The notes: generated from the letters alone by a model not told the origin. Positions 1-9,260 are shown, counted from the stretch's first letter. The stretch is DNA of 27,670 bases from Anaerolineae bacterium (GCA_030673735.1 DAOVIK010000002.1:1-27670), one strand, 5' to 3'. Numbers and translations are program-made.

Positions 1-2
1 AG

Positions 3-377
3 ACCGTTAGCGTGATTCTCTCCGCCGCGGGGCCTGCGAACATTGTGCCTGCTCCAGCTTATCCCGAGCAGATACACATCGAGATGCCGACTCTGGGGCA
101 GGTGATCTCAGGGGGGACGGTGCGCGTGCGCGGCTTCGCTCTCGCCAGCTTTGAACAGACGTTGGTCATCGACGTGTACGATCAATCGGGCAGCCTTGTG
201 GGCAGCAAGCCGATCATGACCAGCGCGCCGGATATCGGTTTGCCAGGGCCCTTCGATGACACCGTGACTTACGTGGTGGGCAGTGCTGGTCCGGGGCGCA
301 TTGTGGTGCGGGATCCCAGTGTCGCCTATGTCGGGGACTATCACATCTCGAGCGTCGAGGTAACCCTGGCTCCTTAA
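3..377 (+). CDS. C-terminal part of a Gmad2-type immunoglobulin-like domain protein (5' truncated)
   Basis: The frame is open to the left edge, so the start codon lies outside the window; an internal GTG at 12 is unlikely to be the true start. The visible 125 residues look like one beta-sandwich of the Gmad2 family (immunoglobulin-like domain associated with bacterial spore germination proteins and lipoproteins): an opening strand around IEMPTLGQVISGG, then TVRVRGFALASFEQ, VIDVYDQSGSLVGS, and a closing strand ending SVEVTLAP. The pattern 'P..GQ.v.g..tVrG.a..fE..l.i.v.D..G' is typical. Such domains are usually at the C-terminus of secreted or lipid-anchored proteins, so an extracytoplasmic location is likely. 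The gene ends at TAA and is followed by a strong hairpin shared with the convergent downstream gene. Family assignment is from pattern memory; the rest of the protein cannot be seen. Confidence 0.65.
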   Translation, partial: TVSVILSAAGPANIVPAPAYPEQIHIEMPTLGQVISGGTVRVRGFALASFEQTLVIDVYDQSGSLVGSKPIMTSAPDIGLPGPFDDTVTYVVGSAGPGRIVVRDPSVAYVGDYHISSVEVTLAP

Positions 378-453
378 GAATTGAGGCGAGCTTGCTGTTC
401 GCGTTGCGCCTGGGCAGGGGCGCGAGTCGAGCGCTATCTGCAACTGCAAAATA

Positions 454-482
454 AAGGACGGCCGCTTCAAGCGGCCGTCCTT
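454..482. terminator. Bidirectional intrinsic terminator between convergent genes
   Basis: A perfect 12-bp stem (AAGGACGGCCGC, 454-465, against 471-482) closes a 5-nt loop TTCAA. On the plus strand it is followed by TTCTTTG, and on the minus strand by TATTTTGC, so it can serve both the plus-strand gene ending at 377 and the minus-strand gene ending at 495. Confidence 0.85.
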
Positions 483-494
483 CTTTGTGTCATG

Positions 495-1763
495 TTAGGG
501 CGTTCGTTCGAGACGGTAGATCGCGCCGCGCAGATCGACGAGATAGACAGCGCCCGAGGCATCCTCTCCGAAGGAAGCGATTCTGTAGTCCGTGTTGAAG
601 AGGTCCATGCTCTGCCAACTGCCCACAGCAGCGCGCAGAAGACCCCAGATCGTCCCGGAGCAATAATCACCATATAGATAGATTCCCTGCCATTCGGGCA
701 GTGCAGGATCGCGAATCACAACGCCCCCGGTCACGGAGCAGCCGGCCTCATGGGCGTATTCGGCAACCGGATCGATAAGCTGCTGCGCCTCGCCGGCGGC
801 GAACGCATGACTGCCCTCGCGCAGATTCCAGCCGAAATTGGCGCCGCCGGGGGATCCGGCGGGGAGAAAGTCCACTTCCTCCCAGCGATTCTGTCCTACA
901 TCTCCGATGAACAAGTCACCGCTGCCCCTGTCGAATGCGAATCGCCAGGGATTCCGCAGGCCGTAGGCCCAAATCTCGGGAAGGCCTCCTCCAGTAGCGA
1001 AAGGATTATCCGCAGGGATGGCATATGGCTCAGCAGCATCGACATCCAACCGCAAAAGCTTGCCCAGCAGGGTATCCAGGCGCTGGCCGCTGTTGAGGGG
1101 ATCCCCGCCCGAGCCTCCATCGCCTGTGGCGATGTAGAGGTACCCGTCAGGGCCGAAAGCCAGGCCGCCGCCGTTGTGGTTGGCATAGGGCTGCTCAATG
1201 CGCAGCAAGATCATCTCGCTTGCGGGGTCCGCCAACTCGCTGGTGGTGTCGATTTGATAGCGTGCGACGATGGTGTTGCCTCCAAGATCGGTGTAATTGA
1301 TGTAGAAGAAGCCGTTGTCGGCGAAATCCGGATGGAATGCCAATCCGAGGAGACCCTGCTCGCTGGCACGTGAGCCCACGCGCTGGCGAATGTCAAGCAG
1401 CGGCTGCTCGTGCAATACGCCGCTTTCGATCACTCGCACCACACCCGCCTGCTCGACCACGAACAGGCGATCGTCACCCGCATGCTGCAGATCGAGCGGG
1501 TCGCGCAGCCCATCAACAACGCGTGTCCATAGAAGAGATGATGGATCCGGGAACACGTCAGCGTTTGGAATCGGCGTTGATGTCGGTGTCGCGACGACAT
1601 CGGGCGTCATAGTGGGATGAGTGGTGCTGGTCGCACTGGCTATAGGGACGATTGATGTCGCGCTGGCAGTGGGGACGGCTGACGTCGGGATGTCGGATGT
1701 AGGTTGGCTGATCGGTGTGCATGCTGCAGCGATAAAGATCAAGAAAGTCAGCCTAAGACGCAT
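495..1763 (-). CDS. Lipoprotein PQQ-dependent sugar (glucose/sorbosone) dehydrogenase-like protein
   Basis: This 422-residue protein matches the GSDH / soluble aldose sugar dehydrogenase family (also the HHIP-like beta-propeller), which usually oxidises sugars with pyrroloquinoline quinone outside the cytoplasm. The N-terminus MRLRLTFLIFIAAAC is a short lipoprotein signal peptide with Cys15 as the lipidation site. Residues about 18-75 are a Ser/Thr/Pro/Ala-rich linker containing an imperfect repeat of VPTASATS. The propeller follows, with typical blade motifs: GLLGLAFHPDF, NHNGGGLAFGPDGYLYIATGDGG, LRNPWRFAFDRGSGDLFIGDVGQN and a closing strand near YRLERTP. The ATG start is supported by GGAGGGG four bases upstream. 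It is transcribed alone, divergent from the nucleotidase gene and convergent on the terminator at 454-482. No PQQ biosynthesis gene is in the window, so cofactor use is inferred from family. TACAAT at about 1793-1798 on the minus strand is a possible -10 without a clear -35. Confidence 0.85.
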   Translation of the reverse strand: MRLRLTFLIFIAAACTPISQPTSDIPTSAVPTASATSIVPIASATSTTHPTMTPDVVATPTSTPIPNADVFPDPSSLLWTRVVDGLRDPLDLQHAGDDRLFVVEQAGVVRVIESGVLHEQPLLDIRQRVGSRASEQGLLGLAFHPDFADNGFFYINYTDLGGNTIVARYQIDTTSELADPASEMILLRIEQPYANHNGGGLAFGPDGYLYIATGDGGSGGDPLNSGQRLDTLLGKLLRLDVDAAEPYAIPADNPFATGGGLPEIWAYGLRNPWRFAFDRGSGDLFIGDVGQNRWEEVDFLPAGSPGGANFGWNLREGSHAFAAGEAQQLIDPVAEYAHEAGCSVTGGVVIRDPALPEWQGIYLYGDYCSGTIWGLLRAAVGSWQSMDLFNTDYRIASFGEDASGAVYLVDLRGAIYRLERTP

Positions 1764-1908
1764 AATACCCCTCCTTGGAGAAACGCGTAGAATTGTACCG
1801 AAGGCAGAAATGGTGCGTGCGATTAATTTGTGTGGACGCGCGCGACCTGCGACCGCCGTCCTTTCTTGGGGAACGCGGCACAGGTAGCGATGTTGACGGG
1901 AGTTACCC

Positions 1909-2919
1909 TTGTTTGAGCGATATGGCTTAGAAGCAGAGACAGCCCTGCGAGTCGTGACTCTCGCAGCTGGGCTTGCGCGTGAAATTCAAGGGGAGGTGCG
2001 TGCGCTGCCTGGTGAAAAGGACGATCTTTCACCGGTGACGGTGGCCGACTACACCGCGCAGGCAGTGATCTCGCAAATGCTGCATGAGGTCTTCCCCGAT
2101 GATTCCTTGGTCGCAGAAGAAGGAAGCGCTGCCTTGGCGGCTCCGCAGGGTGAGGACGCGCTTGCAGCGGTGTTGGCGTATGTCAGTCGTCTCCTGCCAA
2201 ATGCAGATGAGCAAGCGATTTGCGCATGGATCGACCGAGGCGCCGGCGAGCCCGGGGCACGCTATTGGGTTCTCGATCCGGTCGATGGCACGAAGGGATT
2301 TCTGCGCGGGGAGCAGTACGTCGTGGCGTTGGCCCTGATAGAGGCCGGGCAGGTCGTATTGGGCGCTATGGGATGTCCCAACTTGGACCACAGCCTACAA
2401 CCCGCGTTGGGAGGCGCGGGAAGTGCGGTTATAGCCATCCGCGGTCAGGGCGCGTGGGCCGCATCCATGGAAGGGAAGCTGCTCGAGCGGCTACGTGTTT
2501 CCGATGAAGATGAGCCGTCTGCGGCGCGCTTGCTGCGTTCGGTCGAATCGGACCACACAGACGAGGAAGCGATGGCTCAACTGATCAGCGTGCTTGGCAT
2601 CCGCCCAGAGCCGACGCGGATGGACAGCCAGGCCAAGTCCGCAGTGCTTGCCGCTGGAGGGGCTGACTTGATCTTTCGTTTGAACTCTCCGCGGAACCCG
2701 GACCGCAAGGAGAATACCTGGGATCAGGCGCCTGGCCTCATCATTGTTGAGGAGGCAGGCGGTCGCGTGACCGATCTGCGGGGCGCAGCGCTGGATTTTT
2801 CGGCTGGCCGACAGCTTAGCCGCAACTATGGTGTATTGGTCTCGAACGCGCGCTTGCGCGATGCGGCGTTGCGGGCGATTCAGGCAGTCGGCGCCGACAT
2901 TCCTCCGGAGGCGGTGTGA
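1909..2919 (+). CDS. 3'(2'),5'-bisphosphate nucleotidase, HAL2/SAL1-type inositol monophosphatase superfamily
   Basis: The 336-residue product carries the Mg2+/Li+-dependent phosphatase fold. EEGSAAL (about residue 66) gives the first metal-binding acids. DPVDGTKGFLRGEQY begins at residue 123, with metal ligands Asp123 and Asp126, and is the long HAL2-type version rather than the shorter IMPase motif. WDQAPGLIIVEEAGG begins at residue 271, with Asp272 as the third-site ligand. The expected reaction is hydrolysis of 3'-phosphoadenosine 5'-phosphate (or PAPS) to AMP (or APS), which recycles a by-product of sulfate assimilation or sulfotransfer. I chose the TTG start at 1909 because GGGAG lies seven bases upstream and an in-frame TGA at 1894 excludes anything longer. 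The stop overlaps the next start by four bases (GTGA), implying translational coupling to the glycosyltransferase. The functional tie between the two is unclear. Confidence 0.85.
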   Translation: MFERYGLEAETALRVVTLAAGLAREIQGEVRALPGEKDDLSPVTVADYTAQAVISQMLHEVFPDDSLVAEEGSAALAAPQGEDALAAVLAYVSRLLPNADEQAICAWIDRGAGEPGARYWVLDPVDGTKGFLRGEQYVVALALIEAGQVVLGAMGCPNLDHSLQPALGGAGSAVIAIRGQGAWAASMEGKLLERLRVSDEDEPSAARLLRSVESDHTDEEAMAQLISVLGIRPEPTRMDSQAKSAVLAAGGADLIFRLNSPRNPDRKENTWDQAPGLIIVEEAGGRVTDLRGAALDFSAGRQLSRNYGVLVSNARLRDAALRAIQAVGADIPPEAV

Positions 2920-4424
2920 GATCACGCACCTGCTCCCTTCTAGCTTTGGCGCTGGCTATTATGACTGCGGTGGCTTGCGCTTGGATTGCGCACAACATAT
3001 TTGAAAACGTGCCGCATATAGAGGATGAGTTCGCCAACCTGTGGCAAGCGCATGCGATGGCAAAGAACGAGGTCTATCTCCCATCCCCACCACTGCCGCG
3101 AGCATTCCTTGTGCCGTTCGTCATTGATTATGAGGGGAGACGTTTTGCCAAGTACCCTCCCGGTTGGCCGGCGACTCTCTCGCTTGGTGTACGTGCCGGA
3201 AACCCCTACTTGGTGAATCCGTTGCTGGCCGGGCTAGCGGTTTGGATGATCTATCGATTGGGGAGCAAGATCTCTCGCCCTGAGATCGGCCTTCTTGCCG
3301 CGTTGCTGGCTGCTGTTTCTCCAATGCTGCTCATGCTGTCGGCAACGATCATGCCCCACTCCCTAAGTCTATTCTTGGTCTTGGCATTCATACTGGCGTG
3401 GCTGGAGATGTTTCCGCGCCAGGCGGCCCTGGATTCCAAAAGGCCCCAAGTGCCTGCCTGGCTCTTGGTCCTGATTGCTGGGCTCTCCTTGGGAGCTTTG
3501 GTGTTGACGCGCCCGCTGACAGCCGTGGGTGTGGCTATTCCATTTGCGGTCCACGGTGCGATCATCCTGATCCGAGGTAGCCGGAAGCAACGTATATGTG
3601 CAGTACTCACGGCCGTGCTTGTCGTGGCAATTGCGTCGCTACTCCCGTTGTGGCAGGCCGCATTAACAGGGAAACCCTGGCTCAATCCCTACACACTTTG
3701 GTGGCCTTACGACCAGGTAGGCTTCGGACCTGGCCGTGGGAGAGGTGAGGATGGCCATGGCTTGCTCTCGGGCTTGGGCAACATGCTCTTTAGCATGCGG
3801 TCTGCTGTTCATGATGTATTCGGGTGGCCGTACCTCTCATGGCTGTTCTTGCCCTTTGGGATTGTGGCCTTGCGCCGCAATCGGGACGGATGGCTGGCGT
3901 TCGCGGTGTTTCTAAGTTTGATCGTCGTTCACTTGGCCTACTGGGTAGGGTCCTGGCTTTTCGGACCCCGCTACTACTATGAAGCTCTTCCCGGGCTATC
4001 GATTACAAGCGCTCTGGGAGTGGCTTGGCTTGGAGGGTGGATTGGACAAGCCTCGCGCTGGCTATTCCAGCGTCGCGTAGGCAGTGTGGTGTTGATCTCA
4101 TTGTTGATCCTGGTAAACATCACCTCGTATCTTCCTCTTAGGATAGGCGGAATGCAAGGGCTTTACGGCGTTGATCGCGCGGCCTTGCAGCCCGTACAGG
4201 ACGCTGATCTAGGAAGATCATTGATCATCGTTCACACTGTGGAAAGCTGGTATGAGTACGGCATGCTGATCACGCTTGGGCCACCCTACATGGAGGGGGA
4301 TTTGCTGCTGGCGATCTCGCGCGGGATCGAAAAGGACGAGGAGTTGATGGGATACTATCCCGAGCTTCCGGTATTCCACTACTACCCGGATCAGCCAACC
4401 GAGTTCTACAAGGATCCACACTGA
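2916..4424 (+). CDS. Glycosyltransferase family 39 (ArnT/PMT-like) integral membrane protein
   Basis: This is a 502-residue polytopic membrane protein. A first transmembrane helix at about residues 6-26 leads into an extracytoplasmic loop with the acidic motif HIEDEFANLWQA (Glu36, Asp37, Glu38). This is the position of the conserved catalytic Asp in GT-C enzymes that transfer sugars from polyprenyl-phosphate donors. YPPGWPATLSLG and about nine further hydrophobic segments follow, then a hydrophilic extracytoplasmic tail of about 90 residues rich in Tyr and Pro. Substrate and acceptor cannot be read from the sequence. The GTG start sits within the GTGA overlap with the upstream nucleotidase stop, with GGAGG close by, so the two genes form an operon. 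Confidence 0.75.
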   Translation: MRSRTCSLLALALAIMTAVACAWIAHNIFENVPHIEDEFANLWQAHAMAKNEVYLPSPPLPRAFLVPFVIDYEGRRFAKYPPGWPATLSLGVRAGNPYLVNPLLAGLAVWMIYRLGSKISRPEIGLLAALLAAVSPMLLMLSATIMPHSLSLFLVLAFILAWLEMFPRQAALDSKRPQVPAWLLVLIAGLSLGALVLTRPLTAVGVAIPFAVHGAIILIRGSRKQRICAVLTAVLVVAIASLLPLWQAALTGKPWLNPYTLWWPYDQVGFGPGRGRGEDGHGLLSGLGNMLFSMRSAVHDVFGWPYLSWLFLPFGIVALRRNRDGWLAFAVFLSLIVVHLAYWVGSWLFGPRYYYEALPGLSITSALGVAWLGGWIGQASRWLFQRRVGSVVLISLLILVNITSYLPLRIGGMQGLYGVDRAALQPVQDADLGRSLIIVHTVESWYEYGMLITLGPPYMEGDLLLAISRGIEKDEELMGYYPELPVFHYYPDQPTEFYKDPH

Positions 4425-4511
4425 GGATTCTCTAAGGGACCGGAACCGTCACACTGCAGAAGTCTGCCTGCTGGGGGTTGATCGTCAGGGGGGTCCTGGG
4501 GGTGCGAATGA

Positions 4512-4545
4512 TATAATCCGACGAGTGAGGGAACAGAGCCCTCAC
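4512..4545 (+). promoter_or_regulatory. Probable -10 element and 5'-leader hairpin upstream of the Ca2+ ATPase
   Basis: TATAAT at 4512-4517 is a perfect sigma-70 -10 box, but no good -35 lies 16-18 bases upstream. If it is used, the transcript would start near 4524 and begin with a hairpin: GTGAGGG (4525-4531) pairs perfectly with CCCTCAC (4539-4545) around a 7-nt loop. A 5'-terminal stem of this kind often stabilises mRNA. The -10 assignment is an inference. Confidence 0.45.
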
Positions 4546-4573
4546 GTTATCGTGTGGAGGGAAAGCACCAACC

Positions 4574-7390
4574 TTGTCAGCGACCCCCGAGCATTCGAGT
4601 TCAATGCCGTTAGATTCCAATATGGATCAGAAGATTTGGCACGCAATGTCGGCTGAGGATGCCTCCAACCTTCAGCGGACGGATCGCGTGCGCGGTCTTT
4701 CGGCCTCAGATGCTGCCTATCGTCTGAAGATGTACGGTCGCAACGAGTTGGCTGAAGCGCCCCGGCCAGGCATCTGGCACATGCTCTTGGGGCAATTCAG
4801 GAATTTCATTGTGATTGTGCTGATCGTGGCGGCAATCGTCTCTGCCCTATTGGGCGAGTTCATTGAGGCGGGGGCCATCATGGCCATTGTGATTATCAAT
4901 GCCGCATTGGGCGTGATACAGGAACATCGCGCCGAGGAAGCACTGGCGGCTTTGCGTAAGCTGGCAGCGCCTGAAGCCCAAGTGATTCGTGATGGCCATC
5001 GACAACCACTTCCTGCTGGCGAGCTTGTACCGGGGGATGTCGTGATCCTCGAGGCTGGCAATTATGTACCCGCCGACTTGCGCTTGATTGAAACCTTCAA
5101 CTTGCGCGTGGAGGAAGCCGCGCTAACCGGCGAATCGGTTGCCGTGGATAAGGATGCTCTTGCAGTCTTGGACAGCGAAGTTCACGTAGGAGACCGGTTG
5201 AACATGGCCTTCATGGGAACCCTTGGAGCATATGGCCGCGGCCGAGGTCTTGTTGTGAGAACCGGCATGCGCACAGAGATCGGCACGATTGCCACGATGC
5301 TGCAATCCGTGGAGGAAGAGGACACGCCTCTGCAACGGCGACTGGATCAGCTCGGCAAAGTGCTCGGATGGGCGGCGCTGGCGGTTTGCGGATTGGTCTT
5401 CATCGTGGGCTACATGCGTGGATTTCAGCCGCTGGAGATGTTCCTCGTAGCCGTGAGCTTGGCAGTGGCAGCGGTGCCGGAAGGCCTGCCAGCAGTGGTT
5501 ACGATCACGCTGGCGCTGGGCATGCGCGAAATGATACGGCGGAATGCCCTTGTTCGACGCTTAGCTTCTGTTGAGACGTTGGGCTCCACGACAGTAATCT
5601 GCTCTGACAAAACCGGCACGCTGACTCAGAATCGCATGGCCGTTACTAAGATCTCGGTCGATGGAGACGATCTTACGGTAACGGGGGATAGTCATCCTCA
5701 GGCTACGGCGTTCCTCGTTGATGGCAAGCCGGTCGACCTGGCCGATTACCCGGCCTGCACGACGGCACTGTGGGTTGCGGTACTCAATAACGATGCCGAA
5801 TTCGAGCGAATTGAAACCGAAGAGGGTGAATCCTATCGCGTGGTTGGCGACCCGACGGAAGTGGCATTAATCGTTGCCGCTGCCAAGGCTGGAGCGGAGC
5901 GAGTCGATCTCGAGCAGGCGTACCCGCGCATCGGCGAGATACCATTTGACTCGACTCGCAAGCGAATGACCACGCTGCACATCGTGAAGGATCCTCGTCC
6001 GGACGATGTGAGTCCATTCTACGATTTGAGCCACCGTGAATGGAAGGTGGCGGCCACGAAGGGCGCCCCTGATGTAATCCTGGACTTGTGCAGTCATTAT
6101 CAGGACAGGAACGATCAGACCCTCCCACTGACGGATGATGTGCAGCAGCGAATTCTCAAGGCCAATGATGGGTTGGCAGAGCAAGCGCTGCGAGTTCTAG
6201 CAGTTGCCTACCGGATTTCGCCGGGCGATGAGCTTGACGGAGCTGCAGACGAAGTGGAGCAGGGGCTGACGTTTGTCGGGCTTTTCGGCATGATCGATCC
6301 GCCGCGCGCGGAGGTGCCGCTGGCGATCGTGAAAGCCAGAAGCGCTGGTATTCGCACGGTGATGATCACCGGCGACTATCCCAACACGGCGCATGCTATA
6401 GGGGTGCAAATTGGTCTGACTGAGGAAGGACAGCCTGTGTGCACCGGGCGCGAGATGGATGGCATGGACGAGGCGCAGTTGCTGGAAAAGGTAATGGAAG
6501 CCGATGTGTACGCACGCGTCTCACCAAAGCACAAGGTTCGCATCGTAGATGCGCTCAAGCGGAACCAGCAGGTCGTAGCCATGACGGGTGACGGCGTCAA
6601 CGATGCTCCCGCTCTAAAGCGCGCTGACATTGGCGTGGCCATGGGCATCACGGGCACCGACGTAGCCAAAGAGACCGCCGACATGGTGCTCACCGATGAC
6701 AACTACGCCAGCATCGTAGCCGCGGTCGAGCAAGGGCGGGTGATCTACGCCAATATCCGTAAATTCGTCTTCTATTTACTCTCATGCAACTTGGCAGAGA
6801 TCGCAGTGATCTTGACTGCAATCCTTGCCGGGCTTCCATCTCCGTTGACCGCCATCCAACTGCTTTGGCTCAATCTCATCACCGATGGCTTGCCCGCGCT
6901 TGCCTTGGGCTTGGAAAAAGGCGATCCGGATACCATGGATGTCCCTCCCCGGCCTCCTGAGGAGCCGGTTATCAATCGCCCTATGTGGCTTAGGATCGGC
7001 ATCCAAACCGTCGCCATCAGCGCAGTAACGCTGGGAGCATACATACTCGGCCTCAGGGCTTACCCTGATGCGCCCGGTGTGGCAGCGACGATGGCATTTG
7101 TGACGCTTTCGTTTTCTGAGCTGCTCAGGGCGTTTACGTCACGCTCAGAGAACTACCCACTTATCAGAATTGGCCTGTTCAGCAACCGAGCCATGCTGTA
7201 TGCATTCGCCTCATCGTCGTTGCTGCTTCTGACTGTGATCTATGCTCCGTTCCTTCAGCCCATTTTCGATACGGTTCCATTGAATTTGGATCAATGGATC
7301 GTCGTGTTGCCGTTGCTGATCGTGCCGGGGCTGGTGGCAGAAGTCACCAAATGGGGGGCTCGGCGGCGCATGTTGAATGCAAGGGCATGA
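4574..7390 (+). CDS. Calcium-transporting P-type ATPase (P2A/SERCA-like)
   Basis: The full-length 938-residue pump has an N-terminal cation-ATPase domain (residues about 15-85), actuator motif TGES (Thr185-Ser188), M4 motif PEGLPA (Glu303), phosphorylation motif DKTGTLTQN (Asp345), nucleotide-binding KGAPD, hinge TGDGVNDAP, and a C-terminal transmembrane block. Residues aligned with both SERCA Ca2+ sites are present: Glu303 in M4, Asn739 and Glu742 in M5 (NLAE), Asn767, Thr770 and Asp771 in M6 (NLITD), and a Glu in the M8-like stretch SFSELLRAF. This supports Ca2+ (or Ca2+/Mn2+) export rather than Na+/K+ or heavy-metal transport. The start is uncertain: TTG at 4574 has GGAGG 13 bases upstream, which is long, while in-frame ATGs at 4604 and 4619 lack a clear ribosome site. 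It appears monocistronic, with no good terminator in the following 290 bases. Confidence 0.93.
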   Translation: MSATPEHSSSMPLDSNMDQKIWHAMSAEDASNLQRTDRVRGLSASDAAYRLKMYGRNELAEAPRPGIWHMLLGQFRNFIVIVLIVAAIVSALLGEFIEAGAIMAIVIINAALGVIQEHRAEEALAALRKLAAPEAQVIRDGHRQPLPAGELVPGDVVILEAGNYVPADLRLIETFNLRVEEAALTGESVAVDKDALAVLDSEVHVGDRLNMAFMGTLGAYGRGRGLVVRTGMRTEIGTIATMLQSVEEEDTPLQRRLDQLGKVLGWAALAVCGLVFIVGYMRGFQPLEMFLVAVSLAVAAVPEGLPAVVTITLALGMREMIRRNALVRRLASVETLGSTTVICSDKTGTLTQNRMAVTKISVDGDDLTVTGDSHPQATAFLVDGKPVDLADYPACTTALWVAVLNNDAEFERIETEEGESYRVVGDPTEVALIVAAAKAGAERVDLEQAYPRIGEIPFDSTRKRMTTLHIVKDPRPDDVSPFYDLSHREWKVAATKGAPDVILDLCSHYQDRNDQTLPLTDDVQQRILKANDGLAEQALRVLAVAYRISPGDELDGAADEVEQGLTFVGLFGMIDPPRAEVPLAIVKARSAGIRTVMITGDYPNTAHAIGVQIGLTEEGQPVCTGREMDGMDEAQLLEKVMEADVYARVSPKHKVRIVDALKRNQQVVAMTGDGVNDAPALKRADIGVAMGITGTDVAKETADMVLTDDNYASIVAAVEQGRVIYANIRKFVFYLLSCNLAEIAVILTAILAGLPSPLTAIQLLWLNLITDGLPALALGLEKGDPDTMDVPPRPPEEPVINRPMWLRIGIQTVAISAVTLGAYILGLRAYPDAPGVAATMAFVTLSFSELLRAFTSRSENYPLIRIGLFSNRAMLYAFASSSLLLLTVIYAPFLQPIFDTVPLNLDQWIVVLPLLIVPGLVAEVTKWGARRRMLNARA

Positions 7391-7685
7391 CTAGAACCAG
7401 GGCCTCATCTGGGCGGTTGCCGGCCAATCCAATCCCGAGAAAGAATTCGCAAACTCCATCATATGCCCTGCAGCTTCGTGCTATTTATTGGTTCGAATCC
7501 TCTGCTGCGCGCTCTACCGTATCAGGCCAATATTGAGGTAGTATAGGAGCGCTACTTGAGGGCGCGAGCGTCGCGCTTCCTTCTTCTGCGCACAGGCCGT
7601 GCGAAGAGTTCAGTATCAAGCGCACATCCATGATTCCGGAATTCCAACCGGCTTCAGGGCGTTGAAAGCCTATCGGGAGGCTGCA
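7391..7685. other. Intergenic region before the catabolic operon
   Basis: Nearly 300 bases without a supported gene. It must contain the promoter of the ten-gene operon, but I see no convincing -35/-10 pair. A T-loop-like GGTTCGAATCC lies at 7493-7503 and the reverse complement of a D-arm-like GGTAGAGCGC lies at 7510-7519, but flanking bases do not pair into a tRNA. An open frame reaching back to a GTG at 7599 is considered the untranslated leader of the FdrA-like gene. Confidence 0.5.
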
Positions 7686-9260
7686 TTGGCAGTCCGAGCG
7701 GTCATCAAACCCAGCCTCTACCATGACTCAGTCACTCTGATGAGCGTCGCTCGCGACCTGAGGGCGATTCCAGGAGTTGATGACGCCGCCTTGGTCATGG
7801 GGACCGAGGCTAACAAGGGTCTGTTATCTCAAGCTGGGCTGCTTTCACCTGAGGTCAAATCTGCCAGTTCGGATGATCTAATCGTGGTTGTCAAAGGTGA
7901 TAGCGCATCTGCGGGCCGTGCCTTTGAATTGGCAGAGGAATTGCTGGCGCATGGTTCGATGCCGCGGACGGAGGCGGTTGAGCAAAGACCGCGTAGCGTG
8001 CGCGGAGCCATTCGTTCTCAGGGTGGCGCCAATGTAGCTGTGATCTCCGTGGCCGGCCAGTATGCCGCCGATGAGGCTTGGCAGGCGCTTGAACAGGGAT
8101 CTCACGTACTGCTCTTCAGTGACAATGTCTCGGCTGAAGATGAAATCAAGTTGAAGCGCTATGCGGTTGAGCAGAATCTCTTGATGATGGGGCCGGGAGC
8201 GGGTACGGCGATCATCAATGGAGCCGGACTTGGCTTCGCCAATGCAGTCCCTCGCGGCCCGGTGGGCATACTCTCGGCGGCAGGAACCGGTTTACAGGAA
8301 GTGAGTTCGCTGCTTGCTCAGCAAGGGATCGGAATTTCACAGGGGATTGGCCTTGGAGGTCGCGACCTATCGGATGAGGTCGGAGGCCTGATGATGTTTC
8401 ATGCCCTGGATGCCTTACAGCGGGATCCGGAGACGAAGGTCTTGATCGCAATCTCGAAGCTCCCCTCGGCCGAGGTTGCGCGCAAAGTTGAGAATGCGTT
8501 GGAGGCAGGGAGCATTCCGGCCGTAGTGATGTTCATGGGCGGTGACGAAGGCAGTATTTCAGAGACGAAGGTGACTGGGAATGTGCGTCGGGCGGGCACC
8601 TTGCATGAAGCAAGTCTCATCGCCGCGGCGCTGGCCAAAGGAAAGGACCCAGCTAAATCCCTAGCGAAACATTCCGTCAAGGTGCGAGATCTGCAGAAAA
8701 AGGCGCAGGCTTTGCGCAGTGGGCTGAATCCGGGGCAGAAGTATCTGCGAGGGTTGTTCAGCGGGGGAACGTTGTGTGACGAGTCGGTGCTGATTTGGTC
8801 AAAGCGTGTATCTGAAGTCTGGTCGAATCGGCCGCGCTCGCCGGAGTATAGGCTGACCGATGTGCATAAGAGCCGCGAGCACTCCGCGCTGGATCTGGGC
8901 GAAGAGGAATTCACAGTTGGACGGCCTCATCCCATGATCGATCAAGACCTGCGACTACGAAGGCTTGCAAGCGAAGCGCGGGATGCTGCGGTAGCGGTTA
9001 TCCAGCTAGATGTAGTAATCGGATACGGAGCCCATCCGGACCCAGGCGGTGAACTGGGTCCTGTGATCGCCGAGTGCATTCGATCGGCCAAGGAACATGA
9101 CCGTGAACTGATCGTGATTACCTCGGTAACCGGAACAGAATCAGATCCTCAGAAACTAAGCCGGCAGCAGTCGATTTTGGAAGAATCTGGCGCCACCGTT
9201 CTTGGCAGCAACGCCATGGCCGCGGAATTGGCGGCTTTGATCGTTTGCGACGACGGATGA
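7686..9260 (+). CDS. fdrA: FdrA-like protein (succinyl-CoA synthetase-related; oxamate carbamoyltransferase subunit AllF family)
   Basis: The 524-residue product resembles E. coli FdrA/AllF. The N-terminus (VRAVIKPSLYHDSVTLMSVA, then VMGTEANKGLL) matches the family opening. A Rossmann-like CoA-binding-type domain follows (NVAVISVAGQYAADEAW), then GPVGILSAAGTGLQEVSSLL, SQGIGLGGRDLSDEVGG at about residue 218, and a C-terminal CoA-ligase-like domain (YGAHPDPGGELG). The fold is related to succinyl-CoA synthetase alpha/beta fusions, hence the old name acyl-CoA synthetase FdrA. In E. coli, FdrA with YlbE and YlbF has been assigned as oxamate carbamoyltransferase, converting oxalurate plus phosphate into oxamate and carbamoyl phosphate. 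I chose TTG at 7686 because GGAGG (7676-7680) is five bases upstream and family homology begins just after it; a frame open to GTG 7599 adds 29 residues that do not resemble the family. It is the first gene of a ten-gene operon. Its substrate here need not be oxalurate. Confidence 0.85.
   Translation: MAVRAVIKPSLYHDSVTLMSVARDLRAIPGVDDAALVMGTEANKGLLSQAGLLSPEVKSASSDDLIVVVKGDSASAGRAFELAEELLAHGSMPRTEAVEQRPRSVRGAIRSQGGANVAVISVAGQYAADEAWQALEQGSHVLLFSDNVSAEDEIKLKRYAVEQNLLMMGPGAGTAIINGAGLGFANAVPRGPVGILSAAGTGLQEVSSLLAQQGIGISQGIGLGGRDLSDEVGGLMMFHALDALQRDPETKVLIAISKLPSAEVARKVENALEAGSIPAVVMFMGGDEGSISETKVTGNVRRAGTLHEASLIAAALAKGKDPAKSLAKHSVKVRDLQKKAQALRSGLNPGQKYLRGLFSGGTLCDESVLIWSKRVSEVWSNRPRSPEYRLTDVHKSREHSALDLGEEEFTVGRPHPMIDQDLRLRRLASEARDAAVAVIQLDVVIGYGAHPDPGGELGPVIAECIRSAKEHDRELIVITSVTGTESDPQKLSRQQSILEESGATVLGSNAMAAELAALIVCDDG

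Noticed and set aside
1595..1720. Tandem repeat in DNA
   Set aside because: It is an imperfect Ser/Thr/Pro/Ala coding repeat in the lipoprotein linker, common in surface proteins, not a mobile or CRISPR repeat.
7493..7519. tRNA-like pieces: a T-loop-like GGTTCGAATCC and a D-arm-like GGTAGAGCGC on the opposite strand
   Set aside because: The bases flanking the T-loop do not pair into a 5-bp stem on either strand, there is no anticodon arm or acceptor stem, and the order of the pieces is wrong for one tRNA. At most it is a decayed remnant.
7599..7685. 29 extra N-terminal residues of the FdrA-like frame starting at GTG 7599
   Set aside because: They do not resemble the family, and GGAGG at 7676-7680 is correctly spaced for TTG 7686.
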